This document shows, one piece after another, positions 10,035 through 22,447 of a DNA stretch of 64,000 nt. The position numbers and the translations under genes were made by a program. Source of the DNA: Trachythela sp. YZ-2020 (Eukaryota; Cnidaria; Anthozoa; Malacalcyonacea; Clavulariidae). How positions within the stretch are numbered: position 1 is the stretch's first letter; each line of letters opens with the position of its first letter. Location of the stretch: positions 861,920 through 925,919 of the forward strand of contig JADLSH010000185.1 in assembly GCA_016169945.1 (NCBI GenBank), given 5' to 3'. Below the pieces are notes generated by a model, which saw only the letters and a list, made by a program, of their open reading frames with translations, made no database searches and was not told the DNA's origin.

Positions 10035-10830
10035 GTGTTTGTCAGCGTTTCCACTTGGAAGGAAATTTCCTTCCAGAAGGATATTTTGGCCTTAGGGAGG
10101 AAATTTGGAAGGAAATAGTATTTGGGAGGAAATTTTGTTATCAGGAAAGAAATAAGAAGGAAATTATCTTATTTCTTATAAAACCTGAGAAAACGGCAAT
10201 TTCCAAGCAAATTCGCTTCAGAAAATGCTGTCCTGCAGCATAGAAAATCTGAAAATTTCTGGGGAAGGACCCCCAGAGCCTTTATAAAAATAATTAATGC
10301 TGAGAAAATTTTATCACAGCTACTACTTCATTCTACTTCGGTAAATTTAGTCCCCTCTTTTGACAATCCCTCCCCTCAGGGCCGTAGCGAGGGGGGTATT
10401 GGGGGGGTTCACTCCCACAACTTTTTGAGAATTGCTATATTCGGAAAATTACTTATCCATTCGGAAAATAACTGAAACATAAAATAACAAAATTTGAATC
10501 ACTGAAGAGTGATATAGTACTCTATGAGATTCGTATTCAGAAAATTGAATCCTATTCAGAAGTGCGAAGTTTCAGTCCAAAGTTAAAAAAGCGACTGAAT
10601 TGTTTGTTTATTGAGATCATTTCCATTGGAATGTGTCACAAATACGAACTTCATTTTCCGAATTAAAATTACTAATCATTGATTTATTTAATCGGAAATA
10701 CTGAAATTGCGGTCCAAAGCAATTATAGCGATATAAATTTAAAATTGAAAACTTAACTGTTTGAACTGAACGAAAAATCCCTTTCAACCGTTCTGCAGCC
10801 ATTTAACTGCCCAACGAAAAGTGATGTTGA

Positions 10831-11044
10831 CAGGGCCGCCCTCAGAAAATTTATCAGGGGGGGTGTGAGGTCCTTTCAACCGACTGACTAACGAACTTGT
10901 ACCAACTACATTGTTGTTAGTTATCAAAAATATTTTTGCCTGCCGATTAAAATAGTACTTCTGCCGACTGAAACTCCAAATAGAATTTCTGGGGGGGTGT
11001 GACACCCCCCCAAACCCCCCCCCCCCCCCGTAGGTCCGGCTCTG
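10831..11044. mobile_element. hAT-like MITE (C) inside B
   Basis: A 214-bp element with a perfect 8-bp duplication gatgttga (10823-10830 and 11045-11052). The tips cagggccgccct and cagagccggacct are imperfect inverted repeats. The right half has long G/C runs. Confidence 0.88.
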
Positions 11045-11402
11045 GATGTTGATCATGAGCTTATAAAACTCTTTCCAACGCGATCGTTCTGATTCAGTTT
11101 TGTTGCAAAGTCTGATATTTTTGTCAAAGATGACAAAATAGTTTAGCATAAAAATCTTAATAGATGCTGCAGCAGAATCAGAGACGAAATGATAAAAATC
11201 ACATTTCCCGACAAAATTAAATTATGCATACACTGAGGCCATGAGGCATAAACGTTCCTACTACTGTCGCCAAAATGAAAAATAAAAACATAGTCAAGGT
11301 CGAAAACACATAACAAGCTCCAATATTTTATATAGACTTTATAGTGCTGAAATATGCAGTCTAAATTGTGTATTTTACGATGGTTATAACTTAACTCTGA
11401 AT

Positions 11403-11694
11403 CAGGGGCGTAGAAACGTATTCAACATTGGGGGAACCCAAGCTCATGAGGCGCCACCATGGTTGGCGCCGAGCGAAATTTTTTTAAAATTTGAAGCCCC
11501 CAGATCGCCGGAAACGGCCGTTTCAGAGTCGTATCTACCTCTTTTAGTTAGCTTGTTCAGGGAACTAAGCTGTTTCCATCATTTTCATGAAAATTATTCT
11601 ATTTTTTGGGGGGGCCGAAAGATATTCCGGCCCCCCCTCATATAATATTGGGGGGGCCGCGGCCACCCCGGCCCCCCCGCTTCCTACGCCACTG
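11403..11694. mobile_element. hAT-like MITE (D) inside B
   Basis: A 292-bp element with tips caggggcgtag and cagtggcgtag and a perfect 8-bp duplication ctctgaat (11395-11402 and 11695-11702). The interior ends in C/G runs. Two open frames inside are compositional artefacts. Confidence 0.92.
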
Positions 11695-12253
11695 CTCTGA
11701 ATGCTATAAAACGTTCACCCAGAAAATACCATTTCAGGGACCCGAAATTTTACAATTTTCTTGCGCTTTCGGCAAGGAGCAGGATCATCTTAGTTAGAGG
11801 TCTGTATGCGTATTGCCTTATTGTGAAACTGACATTTTTTATACGTACGCTAGGTTAACTGAGGGTTCGGTAATCACTTGTAAACTAATGATTTTGAACA
11901 TAGGCGTACGGCGGTACGGGCACATTTTTTTTGGGGGGGCTGGGCTGAATTTGCCCGAATGACATGACGTCATAGATTTCGTGACGTCATCATAAAATTA
12001 TATAATCTGAGAAGACTACAAATGAAAGGCTTTCCTTTGAAGATTGACAAACGTGGTATAAAAAGAAATATGTCGTCCCTAGCCATTTCAATTATAAGCT
12101 AAATATATTCATTACGATTTACAAAGAAAGAGAAAGTTACTAACGTAACAACATTTTATTTGATATATGAAATTCTCTCATGTATAGCACTAGACGTGCA
12201 AGGAATTTAGTTTGGCAAAATGATAAATATAATTAGTTAAGATTGGCAGATTG

Positions 12254-12463
12254 CTACGATCTAGAGTAGAAGAAATAAGATTTACGATTACGTCGCTGTC
12301 CAAAAATGTCAATTATCTTTTCCATATCGTTCTTGAAAGTACTATTTGCATAAGCTCTCTCAACATTGATAAGGGCAATGCTGTTTAACCGTTTTTTGGC
12401 CTATTGTATTTCGAAGATAGGTTTTTAAGCGGCGAAGAGCGCTGAAAGATCTCTCAGCAGAGC
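12254..12463 (-). pseudogene. hAT transposase C-terminal dimerisation region, frameshifted
   Basis: The minus strand reads an ERSFSALRRLKTYLRNT-type segment. After a one-base frameshift near 12390 it continues RLNSIALINVE and ends at a TAG at 12254-12256. This is the hallmark of the hAT-family C-terminal dimerisation domain. The rest of the transposase is missing. It lies inside element E and matches its hAT-type ends. Confidence 0.8.
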
Positions 12464-12509
12464 AGGATAACCGGAACCCCTCGATTTAGGGGTTCTGGTT
12501 GCCTATTAT

Positions 12510-12554
12510 CCCAGAGTGTATCAAACGCTAACCGCGAACAGGATACACTCTGGG
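12510..12554. repeat. 13-bp perfect hairpin
   Basis: cccagagtgtatc and its reverse complement are separated by 19 bp. It lies inside element E, just outside the transposase relic, and could be a solo-hairpin insertion. No target duplication was found. Confidence 0.6.
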
Positions 12555-13531
12555 TACGAGATCGTGACTGCTGTGTCATAGCCGCGGTGCCGCCCAAGGC
12601 CAGAGACTGTATTTACGCAACCAATGCTATCAAAGGAGATAAACATTACTGATCCGATTGTTACTACGCACACTTATGATACCACACCTTCGCAATATGT
12701 GTAGCTATATACTATATACTTATATAGTTTAATAGTTGTGTAGCCTACATTAGGCTTGGTAAACTGCTGAATATAGGCTTGAATACAGTAGTGACATTTT
12801 ATTAGTTGCCATAGCAATTGTTCCTTCGTTCTAGCCGTTTCTGTGGGGATTTACGTCTGTGGTATGTGCGTAAAAATCAAAACCAAATCCGATTAAGTTA
12901 GAGCACTTGACATTTAATAAAGGTTAACCTGACGCAACATGCTTGAATCCAGCAATGCGATCTATGGTATTAATAAATATACACAAATGTTGCCATTACA
13001 GATTTACAGTGCATGATTGAACCTGTAAAAGTTGAACTTGTTGAAATGATACTTCTGTTCCGCTTTATGGATCATATATTCGTCTAATCACCAGACCGTC
13101 GTTGCCCGAATGACAAGACAATTTTTGCCCGAATAGATAAATTCTCAAAAATTCGTTGCAACCCCACCACCCTCCCGTACGCCTATGATTTTGAACATCC
13201 GTATAAGATACAGTCGGAACAATGTTATTCGGAAATTTAGAGATCTATTCGGAAATTTCTCATCTGCACCCCCCCCAATCATCAGGGGTTAGCTACGGCC
13301 CTGCCTCCCCTGCAACCTCCATAATTCTTTAACGCGAGAAATGGACCATTCAAGATAAATTGATATAATGTGCTTTTAAACTACCTAAAACTCGTTAATT
13401 CTATTCAAAATCCACAAGAAAAAGTGGAAGGAATTTAAATAAATTTTGGAAGGAAATTTTGTCAAAAAGAAGGAAATTTTGAGCAGCTGGGAAGGAAATT
13501 ATTTTTGGACAGTGGAAGCACTGGTGTTTGC

Positions 13532-13966
13532 TTATTCAACTTTTCTTGTACATTGTACAAGTTTAACTCAGATCATATAAAACGGATATAGTTTTCATTG
13601 ATTCATTCTATATTAACATATCTTTGATTTTCAATTGCCAACTGGTCCATCGCTTAAAAGTCGAGTCAGGACATGATTTCTTTCAGTATGAGGCGAAGTG
13701 GCTATTTAAAAAGGTACTGTATTTAATACACACTCTGACCACAGCTCTGACACTCATGTCTTGCATGCATCAACCACTCAAATGATACTGACAATAGATT
13801 GATTTTATAATCATTTTATAATCAAATTCATTGTTCAAATGCAAAATGTCATCATTGCATGGCATTTTTGGTGTCATACACTATGAAACAGTCATTTGTC
13901 ATAGAATAAATCAATCAGATGACAATCTAGTTTTTATATAAATTAAAATACATTTCATAAAGGTTC
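13532..13966. other. Intergenic sequence
   Basis: Between two mobile elements. I see no gene or repeat structure. Confidence 0.5.
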
Positions 13967-14711
13967 ATACAACTGCAGAGGGTCGGACAGGCCTATTAGG
14001 CGAATCTGGGCGTTAACCTCTCGACCAATCAGATTGCGCCATTTTCTCAAGCTCTCACTTGAAACTTGTGTCATCGAAAAGAATTTACGCAGGGCTCATA
14101 AATACTCCGATTTTTTCATATTGTTATGCAATTTTTTTGGAAATTTCACGCGATATTTTACTAGCACCACAACAGTCAATCTACCCATTGGAACAACGGT
14201 ATCTTGAAAAGGTAAGCGTCATTTTCAGTTTATTTTGACCTCTCACTTAGGCGCTATGCCCATCGCGATGTAATTTAATGCCGTTTCTGTCAAGAATCTT
14301 TGAAAGAAAAATCTCAAATTTCCATGGTTCGATTTCGCTATTTTTTCAGGATTAGTTAAACAAAGCTATAATCTTTAATTCTATCCAGCCTGCCCCCTCG
14401 GTCCCGCAACCGTTTCAGAAGATATTCACCGTTGAATATGGCCCTTTGTAAAATATGCTGCCTTGTCGCTCAGATCGATAATGAACTGCTATTACTCCTT
14501 TTTCTAAAGAAATTTTATATACTATAAGTTTCGATATATTATGGATTGTATATACTGTTTTAAAGTATATAAATAATTAAAGCACTTCTGTAACAACAAT
14601 ATTTTATAAGTGAAATTTATTGTTTGGCTGTTGTTTTAATATAGATTTGACATTCGTGATTTTGGCATGGATTCTATTTTGTCAATGATTTTGTCTGCAG
14701 AATTAAGCATC

Positions 14712-14946
14712 GTCATTAAATTTGGATATTGACAGATATACAAGGACAGTTCGTTACAATCATTCAACGTGTTTACCATCTAATAGTGGTGCTGGTGTTG
14801 ACTGGATCGTGTACGCATATCCTGGGGTTTTTACGCGGCAAATCGAGCAGGATCCCTTGAGTGATCCGCCCTCAGCGTGGTCAACTAAGTTGTCGAGAAC
14901 CAGCCCATTTCAAATGGGCAGAGAGCTACCACCACCTGCTCCATAG
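14712..14946 (+). CDS. Possible exon of an unknown protein inside the 9-bp-duplication element
   Basis: An acceptor-like ttgacag precedes a frame of about 75 codons ending at 14946, with proline-rich ends (SDPPSAW, RELPPPAP) and a GVDWIVYAYPG segment. The element's 5' leader with a GTAAGC donor lies 500 bp upstream, which makes a spliced transcript plausible. I do not recognise the product. It may be only the end of a longer protein. Confidence 0.3.
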
Positions 14947-15814
14947 CAGAATACTGTACATAGACACATATGTTAATGATTTGTTGAAATTTGACAGTTA
15001 ATGTATGTGTACATCTGCAGTGTTCCATTTTGTAACATGCAAAATACTACAAGTCAATATTGCAATGTTGTTCATATTCAGAGTAAATATAAGAAAATGT
15101 ACAGTAAAGACCTACATAAAAGAACCATTGTAGCTAAGAACCACCAGCAATTTATGCTACAATACTGTTTGCACTTAAAATATAGAGTCGATATCAGGTC
15201 AAATTTATGTAAACAAACTGTATTTTAAAGAATCTTAATTAATTTTTATTTAATATTACAAGGACAGGTATATTTACAGTACATTAATTTGACCATGGAG
15301 GCCACTTTTTTTAACAGTATTTTGTAATGCTGTTACACAACTAATTCAGATTATGTTTGAGAAATGGTGGTACTTATATGCTGGGTTTTTGTATTCTCAT
15401 GTAATGTACCACAAAAGTATCAACAGCACGTTATTGTGGGACCTTTGATCAATATGTATATAAATAGACATATTTTTGTTTTATTTATTTGCATTAATTT
15501 TAATGAAAAATTACTCACAAGTTGGTCAAGTGAATGTATTTAGTACAGCTTTTGTATGTACAATTATGTGTATACTTAATTGCATGAGTGTGCATGACAG
15601 ACAGTTGTTTTAATTGCATCCACTTATGATTAACCTAGTTTTGTTTAAAAATGCTGAAAAAAAACCCATCTAAAAGTTAGCCAATTGAAATAACCTTAGC
15701 ATTTCCATAACTTGCCAAACCTAGTCAGTTGCTAATATATCACAAACAACTTGTCAGCATGCACTCATGCTCTTCCTTACCACTCGCCACGTCGTTTTTA
15801 TGAAAATGTTTGGA

Positions 15815-16569
15815 TAAAATCTATTTTAAAACGTCAACCCCACACTTGATATGCTGAACATAGACCTCTAAGATATCTCCTACTGCGGCAATTAGTGAGT
15901 TGCAAATACTTGCATAGTTCAGAAGCAATACTAACCAACATGTGTCCATCCAGTTCCATGGTCTAGATCAATTGCAATAAGCACTTGGGTCCATTGGATT
16001 CAATGGTTTATCTTGTCCATGAAGAGCAAAATTTAATGTCTGTTCCAAATGATATTGGTAGTTTTCTCATGAACAGCACCGATGCACTTGAATGGTACAG
16101 CATGGGTAATTTCGTCCTCGTCACTTTCATCCTCATCACTTAACTGTTCACCACTTTCTGCCCTATCTGCGTCATTACCATATCCATCCTGACCAGGTTC
16201 AAGACCAGCCAACCACTCAAGTAGATCTCTTTCTACAAAATCATAACAAGAAAATTATATTTTATACATACACCTGTATTCTCTAAAATTGTAATCTAAT
16301 GCAAAGTGTGTCCACTATTATTAGAACAAATATATACGTACTAGAGGCATTAAACACAAATATTACGCCATAATTTTTGTTCCAGTGTATTTATAAAATT
16401 ACAGTACAGAATAAAAACAACAAAGCCATTTGACTAAATAACAAGATAACTGTAATGCATTGTAGTATACCAACCTTAAATACTGCGCTTGTTTTCACGT
16501 TGATGTTCACGGAGATTTAACGCCATATCAACAGAAAGAAGAGCCTCGCTGGGAATATAAACCAGATAA
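15815..16569 (-). pseudogene. Spliced gene relic, acidic linker plus HIRAN-like segment
   Basis: Exon 1 (about 16569-16484) reads a SEALLSVDMALNLREHQREN segment and ends at a GTATTT donor. Exon 2 begins after an ATTTTGTAG acceptor at 16232 and runs in frame to a stop at 16033. It has ERDLLEWLAGLEPG, a very acidic stretch (SDEDESDEDE) and then PFKCIGA. Beyond the stop, frameshifted pieces (DHGTGWTHVG, GDILEVYVQHIKC) continue to about 15815. Together they resemble a HIRAN-like domain protein I associate with cnidarian repeats. That link is from memory. HIRAN domains bind DNA ends in other proteins. Confidence 0.45.
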
Positions 16570-16886
16570 CACAATTCCTTCACTCAGACGGATTATTTAT
16601 AAAGCTAAAATGACAGCACGTCCCATACGAATTTTAAAAAAAGTAAACTTGGTATAGTAAACACAAGTCATAATAGGGGATCACAACAATACAGCAATAA
16701 CGTGCTGTTTACACAAAAATATCGCAGCCTGACATTCTTGTCGTTCAGAAAGCTTCCATAGGTTTAGTCAGAGAGATGTTCACTCCTCGACGTAGTCAAC
16801 AGTCAATGAAGCCACGCGTGAGAAATTAGGGCGCTCAATTCCATGATGCTTTGCGGCCTGCTGTCCGACCTCCTCTGATACAACTG

Positions 16887-18368
16887 TTAATAATATACAT
16901 GGTTTAGCAGCACATGTGATAACATCATTGTGTATGTGCCTCATTGCCTAAAGACATTGAATGTTACAAAGCGAGCGATTGATGAAATTAATAAAAATTG
17001 CCTTTAATTTATAACTGATAGGGATAACTTGTAGGTGTATATTAAATTGACCTTTGTCCTTATGATCTCCTCTCAACATGATGAATTTTTATATATTTAC
17101 TTATTATACTGTGTAGATTATAAATTACATATTAGATAACGAATGGAAAGTCACATTGCTCAGCAGGTGACACACTCTGGGCTGTTTTATGGTCCTGGTA
17201 CTAGGAACACCTTTGTCACAGCAGTTCAAAGGGATGCACATGCAAGGCAACATTAACCCACTAGCTTGGCAATGTGCCTGGCAGATGAGCTCTGATTTTT
17301 ACTTATTTTACTCTGTCTAACGCCAGATATTTTACACGTCATAAATGCCAGTTAATGGGCTAAAACTGGCTAATTAGAACATGTGTTTACATCCGCATTA
17401 TGGTCTGTGAAAAACTGTGTTGGTCTTCTTTTTGTCGACACAAGCTGAGCAATTCCAGATCTGGGTGCGATAGTGATTCGGTCCCCTTTGTACTTGGGCA
17501 GATTCCTGCTGGCTGGACTCAAAAGTCAACAAAGTTTTTGACTTGGATATTTTGTTTCCAGTTTCTGTAAACAAAACCAGACATACTTCATACAATTAAT
17601 AGTATTAAATTTAACTCCCTTTTTTGTGTGAAGTTATATGTTCAATCAGCTATCATACATTAAACTACAAGATATTGAAAACATTCCCTTGTATCAAAAG
17701 TATAATTATTTGGAATACTTAGAACTTTCAACAAAATCTTATGTCAGGAAATGTATTTTGTATTTTGAACAGCTGATCAGTTCAAAGTCTGGCTGATTGT
17801 TAGGCATAACCGATCAGAATCTGCCAAGTTGAAAAGTGGACCAATTACGTGAAATCAACCATCTGTGATCTGGGTTTGACAAGGAATGGCACAAGTTGCA
17901 TAAGCAGTCTGCACATTGTGCTCACTGTGTCTCCTCATCTTTGCTGACACATTATAGTGAGGTAATCATTCTTTTCTGTCTTAACTATGTGTTATATTAT
18001 TAAATTCTCAATGGCCATATCTAAATTTCTCACTGATTCAAGTATTAACAGAACTTTTCCTCTGTCTGGTAAGATCACTTGTAGCCTTTTCACTTAACAG
18101 GTGTTGTTTCAATCAACTGCAAAACTGCACAGCTGATTTAGATATATTTTGGGATCTACAAAATAAAAACCCGTTGAGAATAACTAAACACTTCCAAGAG
18201 TTTAATTTAATTTATTGTAGTTTCACAGTGAATCCTATTTTCCATTTGAGTCAAATGAAGATTTTTATTGTATGTTTATTTTTGCCATACAGGAATTACA
18301 ATGGCCATAATGAGTTTATATTTTAAGTCTTTGTTAGGAGTATTCCAAAAAGTTTGTTGACCTATTGT
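16887..18368. other. Intergenic sequence with a fragment of a dispersed repeat
   Basis: Around 17290-17350 the phrase tactctgtctaacgccaga followed by acacgtca resembles 25385-25420 next to the BEL/Pao right LTR, so it is a dispersed repeat. No gene is visible in the rest. Confidence 0.5.
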
Positions 18369-18591
18369 TGTACTGACTCGTTACTCGGCAATAATACTCA
18401 CACATACATAAGAAATTACATTTAGTGAGAAAATAATAAAACAAATACAAAACTTAAATCTCCATATATTCACTGTTAAACGTCTGTTGTTCGTATCTCC
18501 CTCGTGTCTGTTCTTTGTGATAATTATCTTTATCCCGGTTCTATCCATCATTCATCCCATGTACAGGAACCTCAGATTCGCTGGGTCAATA
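18369..18591 (-). repeat. 3' LTR of the BEL/Pao element
   Basis: Begins tgtactgactcgttactcgg and aligns along its length with 25145-25358, including acacatacataa and gtacagg. Its right edge is estimated from where the similarity ends. Confidence 0.65.
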
Positions 18592-20249
18592 TGAATGTTT
18601 TCTTGAATATTACCCTATAACTTCAATCTGTTCAACTGTCTGTCGTTCACAACTCAATATTATCAGTCATACTCATTTCATTGTCTTGTTGTGAAAAATA
18701 CAGCAAATCTTTTGCTTAGCATCTTTCTGCAGCTTGCCTGGTGGTCTCTCCTGTTTCTTCTCTTCAATTTATTGTGTTGGGAATTCCTTGTTCTCAACTT
18801 CTGGTTCGTAGTTCCAGAGGCCAACTAATTGAATGGGCTGTTCTATTTCAGATCTCTTGGTGCAAAAGAACAATCTCCTGATACAACCCTGACCTTCCAA
18901 CGACAATGCAATACTTTTGTCTTTCTTCCAAAGTCCACTTGTTCTTTCCTTCCTGAGTACTATAGTTGTCCATCACCTTTGACTATGCGGTGATCTGCGA
19001 GACTGTGATGGCTCTGTGCCAACGATCTCACGCGTGCTGTCTGGCAGCGTTGAGACGTCTTCTACATCTTTGTATCTGGCGCTTTCATATCTTGATATTT
19101 GTCTCGAAAATATACGAATCACCACTCCTGCTAAAATGGTATTATTAAGCGTCAGAACCCAGTGGCTTCCTCTCCGTCACTCTGATGTAGGTTATGGCGG
19201 TTGGTTAAGATGGCGTTCAATGTCCATCACTACTCGGCACTTCGGCTGTCTTCGTACCGCAAGACAAGAGTCTTCCCAGTGTCTCATACAGCGTCTTCAC
19301 TTTATGATTCTTCACCTCCTCCGCACCATGATTTTCCAGTTAACTGAATTACCATGTTATTTTGTTGCCAGGAAATCTTGTAGCACTTCACTCTTCCCTA
19401 GTCTTCTTTATCCACTGGGCAGTAGTTTTGAAGATTTATTGCTGTCCGACACAATGTTGTGTCTCTGCGTTCGACTTATAAAGGCGTTTAACTTGTCTTG
19501 GAATTCCCGTCTGCCGTTTGAGACTTGCAATCTCTTGAGAGATAACAGTCGCGTGATTAGAGCAAGTGAAAATTATAAATCGACGCTTTCCTTCCTTTTA
19601 ATATTCTTGCCGACCATGAAACCAGCGGCTCAGCGAAATCGACACCAGGTTTGAAAATGTTTACTCACTTCCGTACGAAATTGAGTGTACAGGTGATGTG
19701 TCGGTTTCATCGTATGGTTTAGCGTTGAGAACATCTTTTATGCTATTCGTATGGCAGTCATCATTTATCAGTTTTCTATTACTAATGATCGCGAATGGGG
19801 AATCCACCATTCCTTCTCGAATAGCACCCATTGTACCAGCCATCTCCAAATGCAATGTCTGTTCGTGAATCGTGATTTAAATAAGTTTCTCGACAAAACA
19901 ACTGTTTGTAAGATAGCAAACTGGTGAATAACTCCTGAATTTTTCCACCACATTTGTAAATCATTGTTTTCCGTGTATCTTCAGTTCCAACCGCTACTGT
20001 ATCTTCAGAATGTTCTGTCGTATTTCTTTCGCCATCCAGATGTCCTGGAGCGTACTACATCCGTCGGTAGTTGTACTGGATCTGCAGTTTTCTCTCTTGT
20101 TCTCATCTTCATTTGACTGTTGGTGGACAATTTGTTAATGCTCCCAAGTGGCATTCTTAGAGTAACCTAATAAGAAGTTTACGCTTTAACAAGAGAGATC
20201 CTAATTGTTCGTTGGTTTTCATCCGTGAATGCACCATTTCGATCGGCTT

Positions 20250-20579
20250 TCATTTGTCACTGATGACGTAAAGGTAACTTCGCCGGGGGAGGCCAATCAA
20301 GTTTGTTTGCAGCCATTCCGGACCATCGTAGCAATCCCTTACTTTCCATTTGTTCGAGCTGTAGCTCCTCAACTCCCCGTTCGCGACATTCTTTCTTGAC
20401 GGCGCACGCAATCTTCTCTCACTTGTTTGCAACAAACACTTTCCAAGCTTTCCGGGGACTTGAAATCCAGTAAAGCGACCAGGTTGCTCATCCAGACGGT
20501 ACTGATCTGATGCGTGTAGTCTTCTTAAAGCATTGGACAAGATTTCGCCATATTCGCTGCCAGTCTGGTTCACTATCAA
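20250..20579 (-). pseudogene. BEL/Pao pol fragment around the RNase H-integrase junction
   Basis: A 109-codon frame whose clearest signal is YDGPEWLQ. It matches the conserved W..GP.WL segment downstream of RNase H in BEL/Pao polyproteins. Flanking frames are broken. Confidence 0.5.
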
Positions 20580-21209
20580 CCTCCAACTGTGCGACGATGT
20601 GTTGCGCTTTTAGAGATCCGGGATTTTGACGTAAGAAACCCTTTCACTGTTCCCGTATCGTGTTCAACAACGGCGATGGTCATCGCGGAACAAGCTAAAT
20701 TGCTCGTGTCAGCAAAGAGATGGAAGTGGAATGGCCTTCACTTTTCCTGTACTCCCGGAATCACACTCCTATTCGTATTGCTGCGAAGTTGTTCAGTCCA
20801 TTTAACCAATCTTGCCAGTAACGATAATTTCTTGAATCCCAGCCCGATTTTTCACCACACGCTTCACGATAGATGCGTTTACCTTCCACTACCGTTGTGG
20901 GATACACCAAGCGATCAAAATTCGCCAAATAACCTAAGCTTGATTTCTTCGTAATCTCGCCGTCCGTTATCTCTCCTAGAACTTGATCTCCGCGTCATCT
21001 CGTTCATGCCATGTCAAACCCAATATTCCTTCAGGATTGGGCGCATGTCTCACCCCCAAGAGACTGGAACATTCGACTTATTTATGTACAGAAATCCCTC
21101 CTCCATAAATGGTCGCTGCCCTCGCGCTTAAATCTGCTTAAATTCCTACACTCCTTCAACACTGTCCCCTTGGTCTTCATTAAGTTATCGACATAGGTGT
21201 CTTCTTCTC

Positions 21210-22400
21210 TTTGGGTTGTCTGAAGAGAATAGTAGTAGTAAACTTATTTAAACACGCTGATTCATATCCACCTGAGCTGTTTTCCATAAGGGCAAAAATA
21301 AAAACATATAAAGAATCATTTGATAATTAGAGTTATTTACAGTTACTTCTCCAAATTAACCAAAGGAATATTACCTATTTCATAAAATATGTTATGTTAG
21401 TTTCCAATATTTGAAGGTGTGAGTGGTAATTTTATTCTTAAAACAAGGAAGATATTTTGCTTTCATTATTTCTTCACATGAAACTTGTTTTCATGCTATT
21501 TGTGCCAGGCTGTGAACAGAGGGAACTTGATGTTAATGAAGTTCATAGTTTGTTATCTCTTGTTTTATAAGAAAGCATCTGCTAGTGATTTAAATCTCCA
21601 TTTTATTTAGTAGCTTTCTGCACAAAGCAATCGAGCGATTCATCAATGTTCATATTCATTATAATCCTGGTGCAGATCTATTGTGAGGTTTCAGAGCCTT
21701 TTAGATTGTAAGCTTCAAAAAACATCCCATATCCTACAGCACATCCAAGTGCATGGTCGAACGATATAAATATATACTGAAAGTAAAGGGGATTTTGTCA
21801 GTAAATTCCCAAGACGATGCATTGCTGATATTCTAGCAGTGATTTTCTTTTACAAATGTTTTCATATTACCCTTCCAAGAAAGATGTTGGTTGTAAACTT
21901 TTACCCAAGCGGTTTTGCTATCTACACTTGCTTAATTAATCGCAATATTGGGTTGGGCATGGAATATTTCTATCATCGATTTCAATCCAATTAATATGTA
22001 TCTTGAAAGTTTTTGCAATATTATGTTTAAGGTTGATTTCATTCAGTGTAATGTCGCAGATCGAGTTATGATTGTTTTTTGAATTACGCATAACCCGACC
22101 GTCCGTTCCAGCCGAGGCTCATAATTCAAAAGAAAACGACGCAAAAGTCGATCGCGATATTTTGCACTTCGCCGAATGGAAGTCAGGCTCTTTAGCTTAT
22201 TTGGCAATAAACCGTTTACACAACTCCAACCTCGAATTCATTGCATTTTCTCTCAAGATCAACACCGATTTTCCTGCCGCCGTCAAGTTTGTAAATATCA
22301 GTAAAATAATGAGGTGTTTTTTGTTTGACTCAAACATCGAGGCAGATCATTCATATATAGTGGTAGAAAGAGTAAAGGCCTTAAAATAGAAACCTTTGGG
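21210..22400. other. AT-rich segment inside the BEL/Pao element
   Basis: It interrupts the pol remnants. It carries a plus-strand frame (22072-22389) without recognisable motifs and antisense to the element. It is probably inserted or heavily decayed sequence. Confidence 0.4.
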
Positions 22401-22447
22401 GCAATCTCTACATTGATTCACCCTTTTGATTTAGATGATTGGCCCAT

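Larger units (their letters stand above)
11899..13187 (-). mobile_element. Internally deleted hAT element (E) inside B
   Basis: Tips cataggcgtacgg and cataggcgtacggg, with a perfect 8-bp duplication attttgaa (11891-11898 and 13188-13195). At 1289 bp it is too short for a full transposase but retains the end of one on the minus strand. It is the only member of the stack with transposase sequence, and its tips differ from those of A-D. Confidence 0.9.
10377..13303. mobile_element. hAT-like element (B), second level
   Basis: Perfect 12-bp inverted tips cagggccgtagc, flanked by the perfect 8-bp duplication cctcccct (10369-10376 and 13304-13311). Removing three further insertions leaves about 1.1 kb with no transposase that I can see, so it is non-autonomous. 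Subterminal ttcggaaa motifs occur at both ends. Confidence 0.92.
10043..13523. mobile_element. Outermost hAT-like element (A) of a nested stack
   Basis: The tips are cagcgtttccact on the left and, on the opposite strand, cagtgcttccact on the right. The flanks gtgtttgt (10035-10042) and gtgtttgc (13524-13531) are an 8-bp target duplication with one change, as expected for hAT. Without the later insertion it would be about 540 bp, a MITE. Both ends are rich in aaggaaatt motifs. The interior was split by element B. Confidence 0.85.
13976..16877. mobile_element. 2.9 kb TIR transposon with a 9-bp target duplication
   Basis: The tips are cagagggtcggacag on the left and, on the opposite strand, cagaggaggtcggacag on the right. 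The perfect 9-bp direct repeat atacaactg flanks it (13967-13975 and 16878-16886). Nine bases suggest Mutator-like or a related superfamily; eight would have suggested hAT or P. No DDE transposase was recognised. It holds a leader with a TATA-like cataaata (about 14095) and a splice donor (GTAAGC at about 14209) on the plus strand. On the minus strand it holds a spliced gene relic. Confidence 0.85.

Noticed and set aside
18364..18368. attgt as target duplication of the BEL/Pao element
   Set aside because: A second attgt near 25367 does not directly abut a plausible LTR end.
18990..19654. 212-codon plus-strand frame
   Set aside because: It is antisense to the decayed BEL/Pao element and has no recognisable motif.
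22072..22389. 105-codon plus-strand frame
   Set aside because: Antisense to the BEL/Pao element; composition not convincing.
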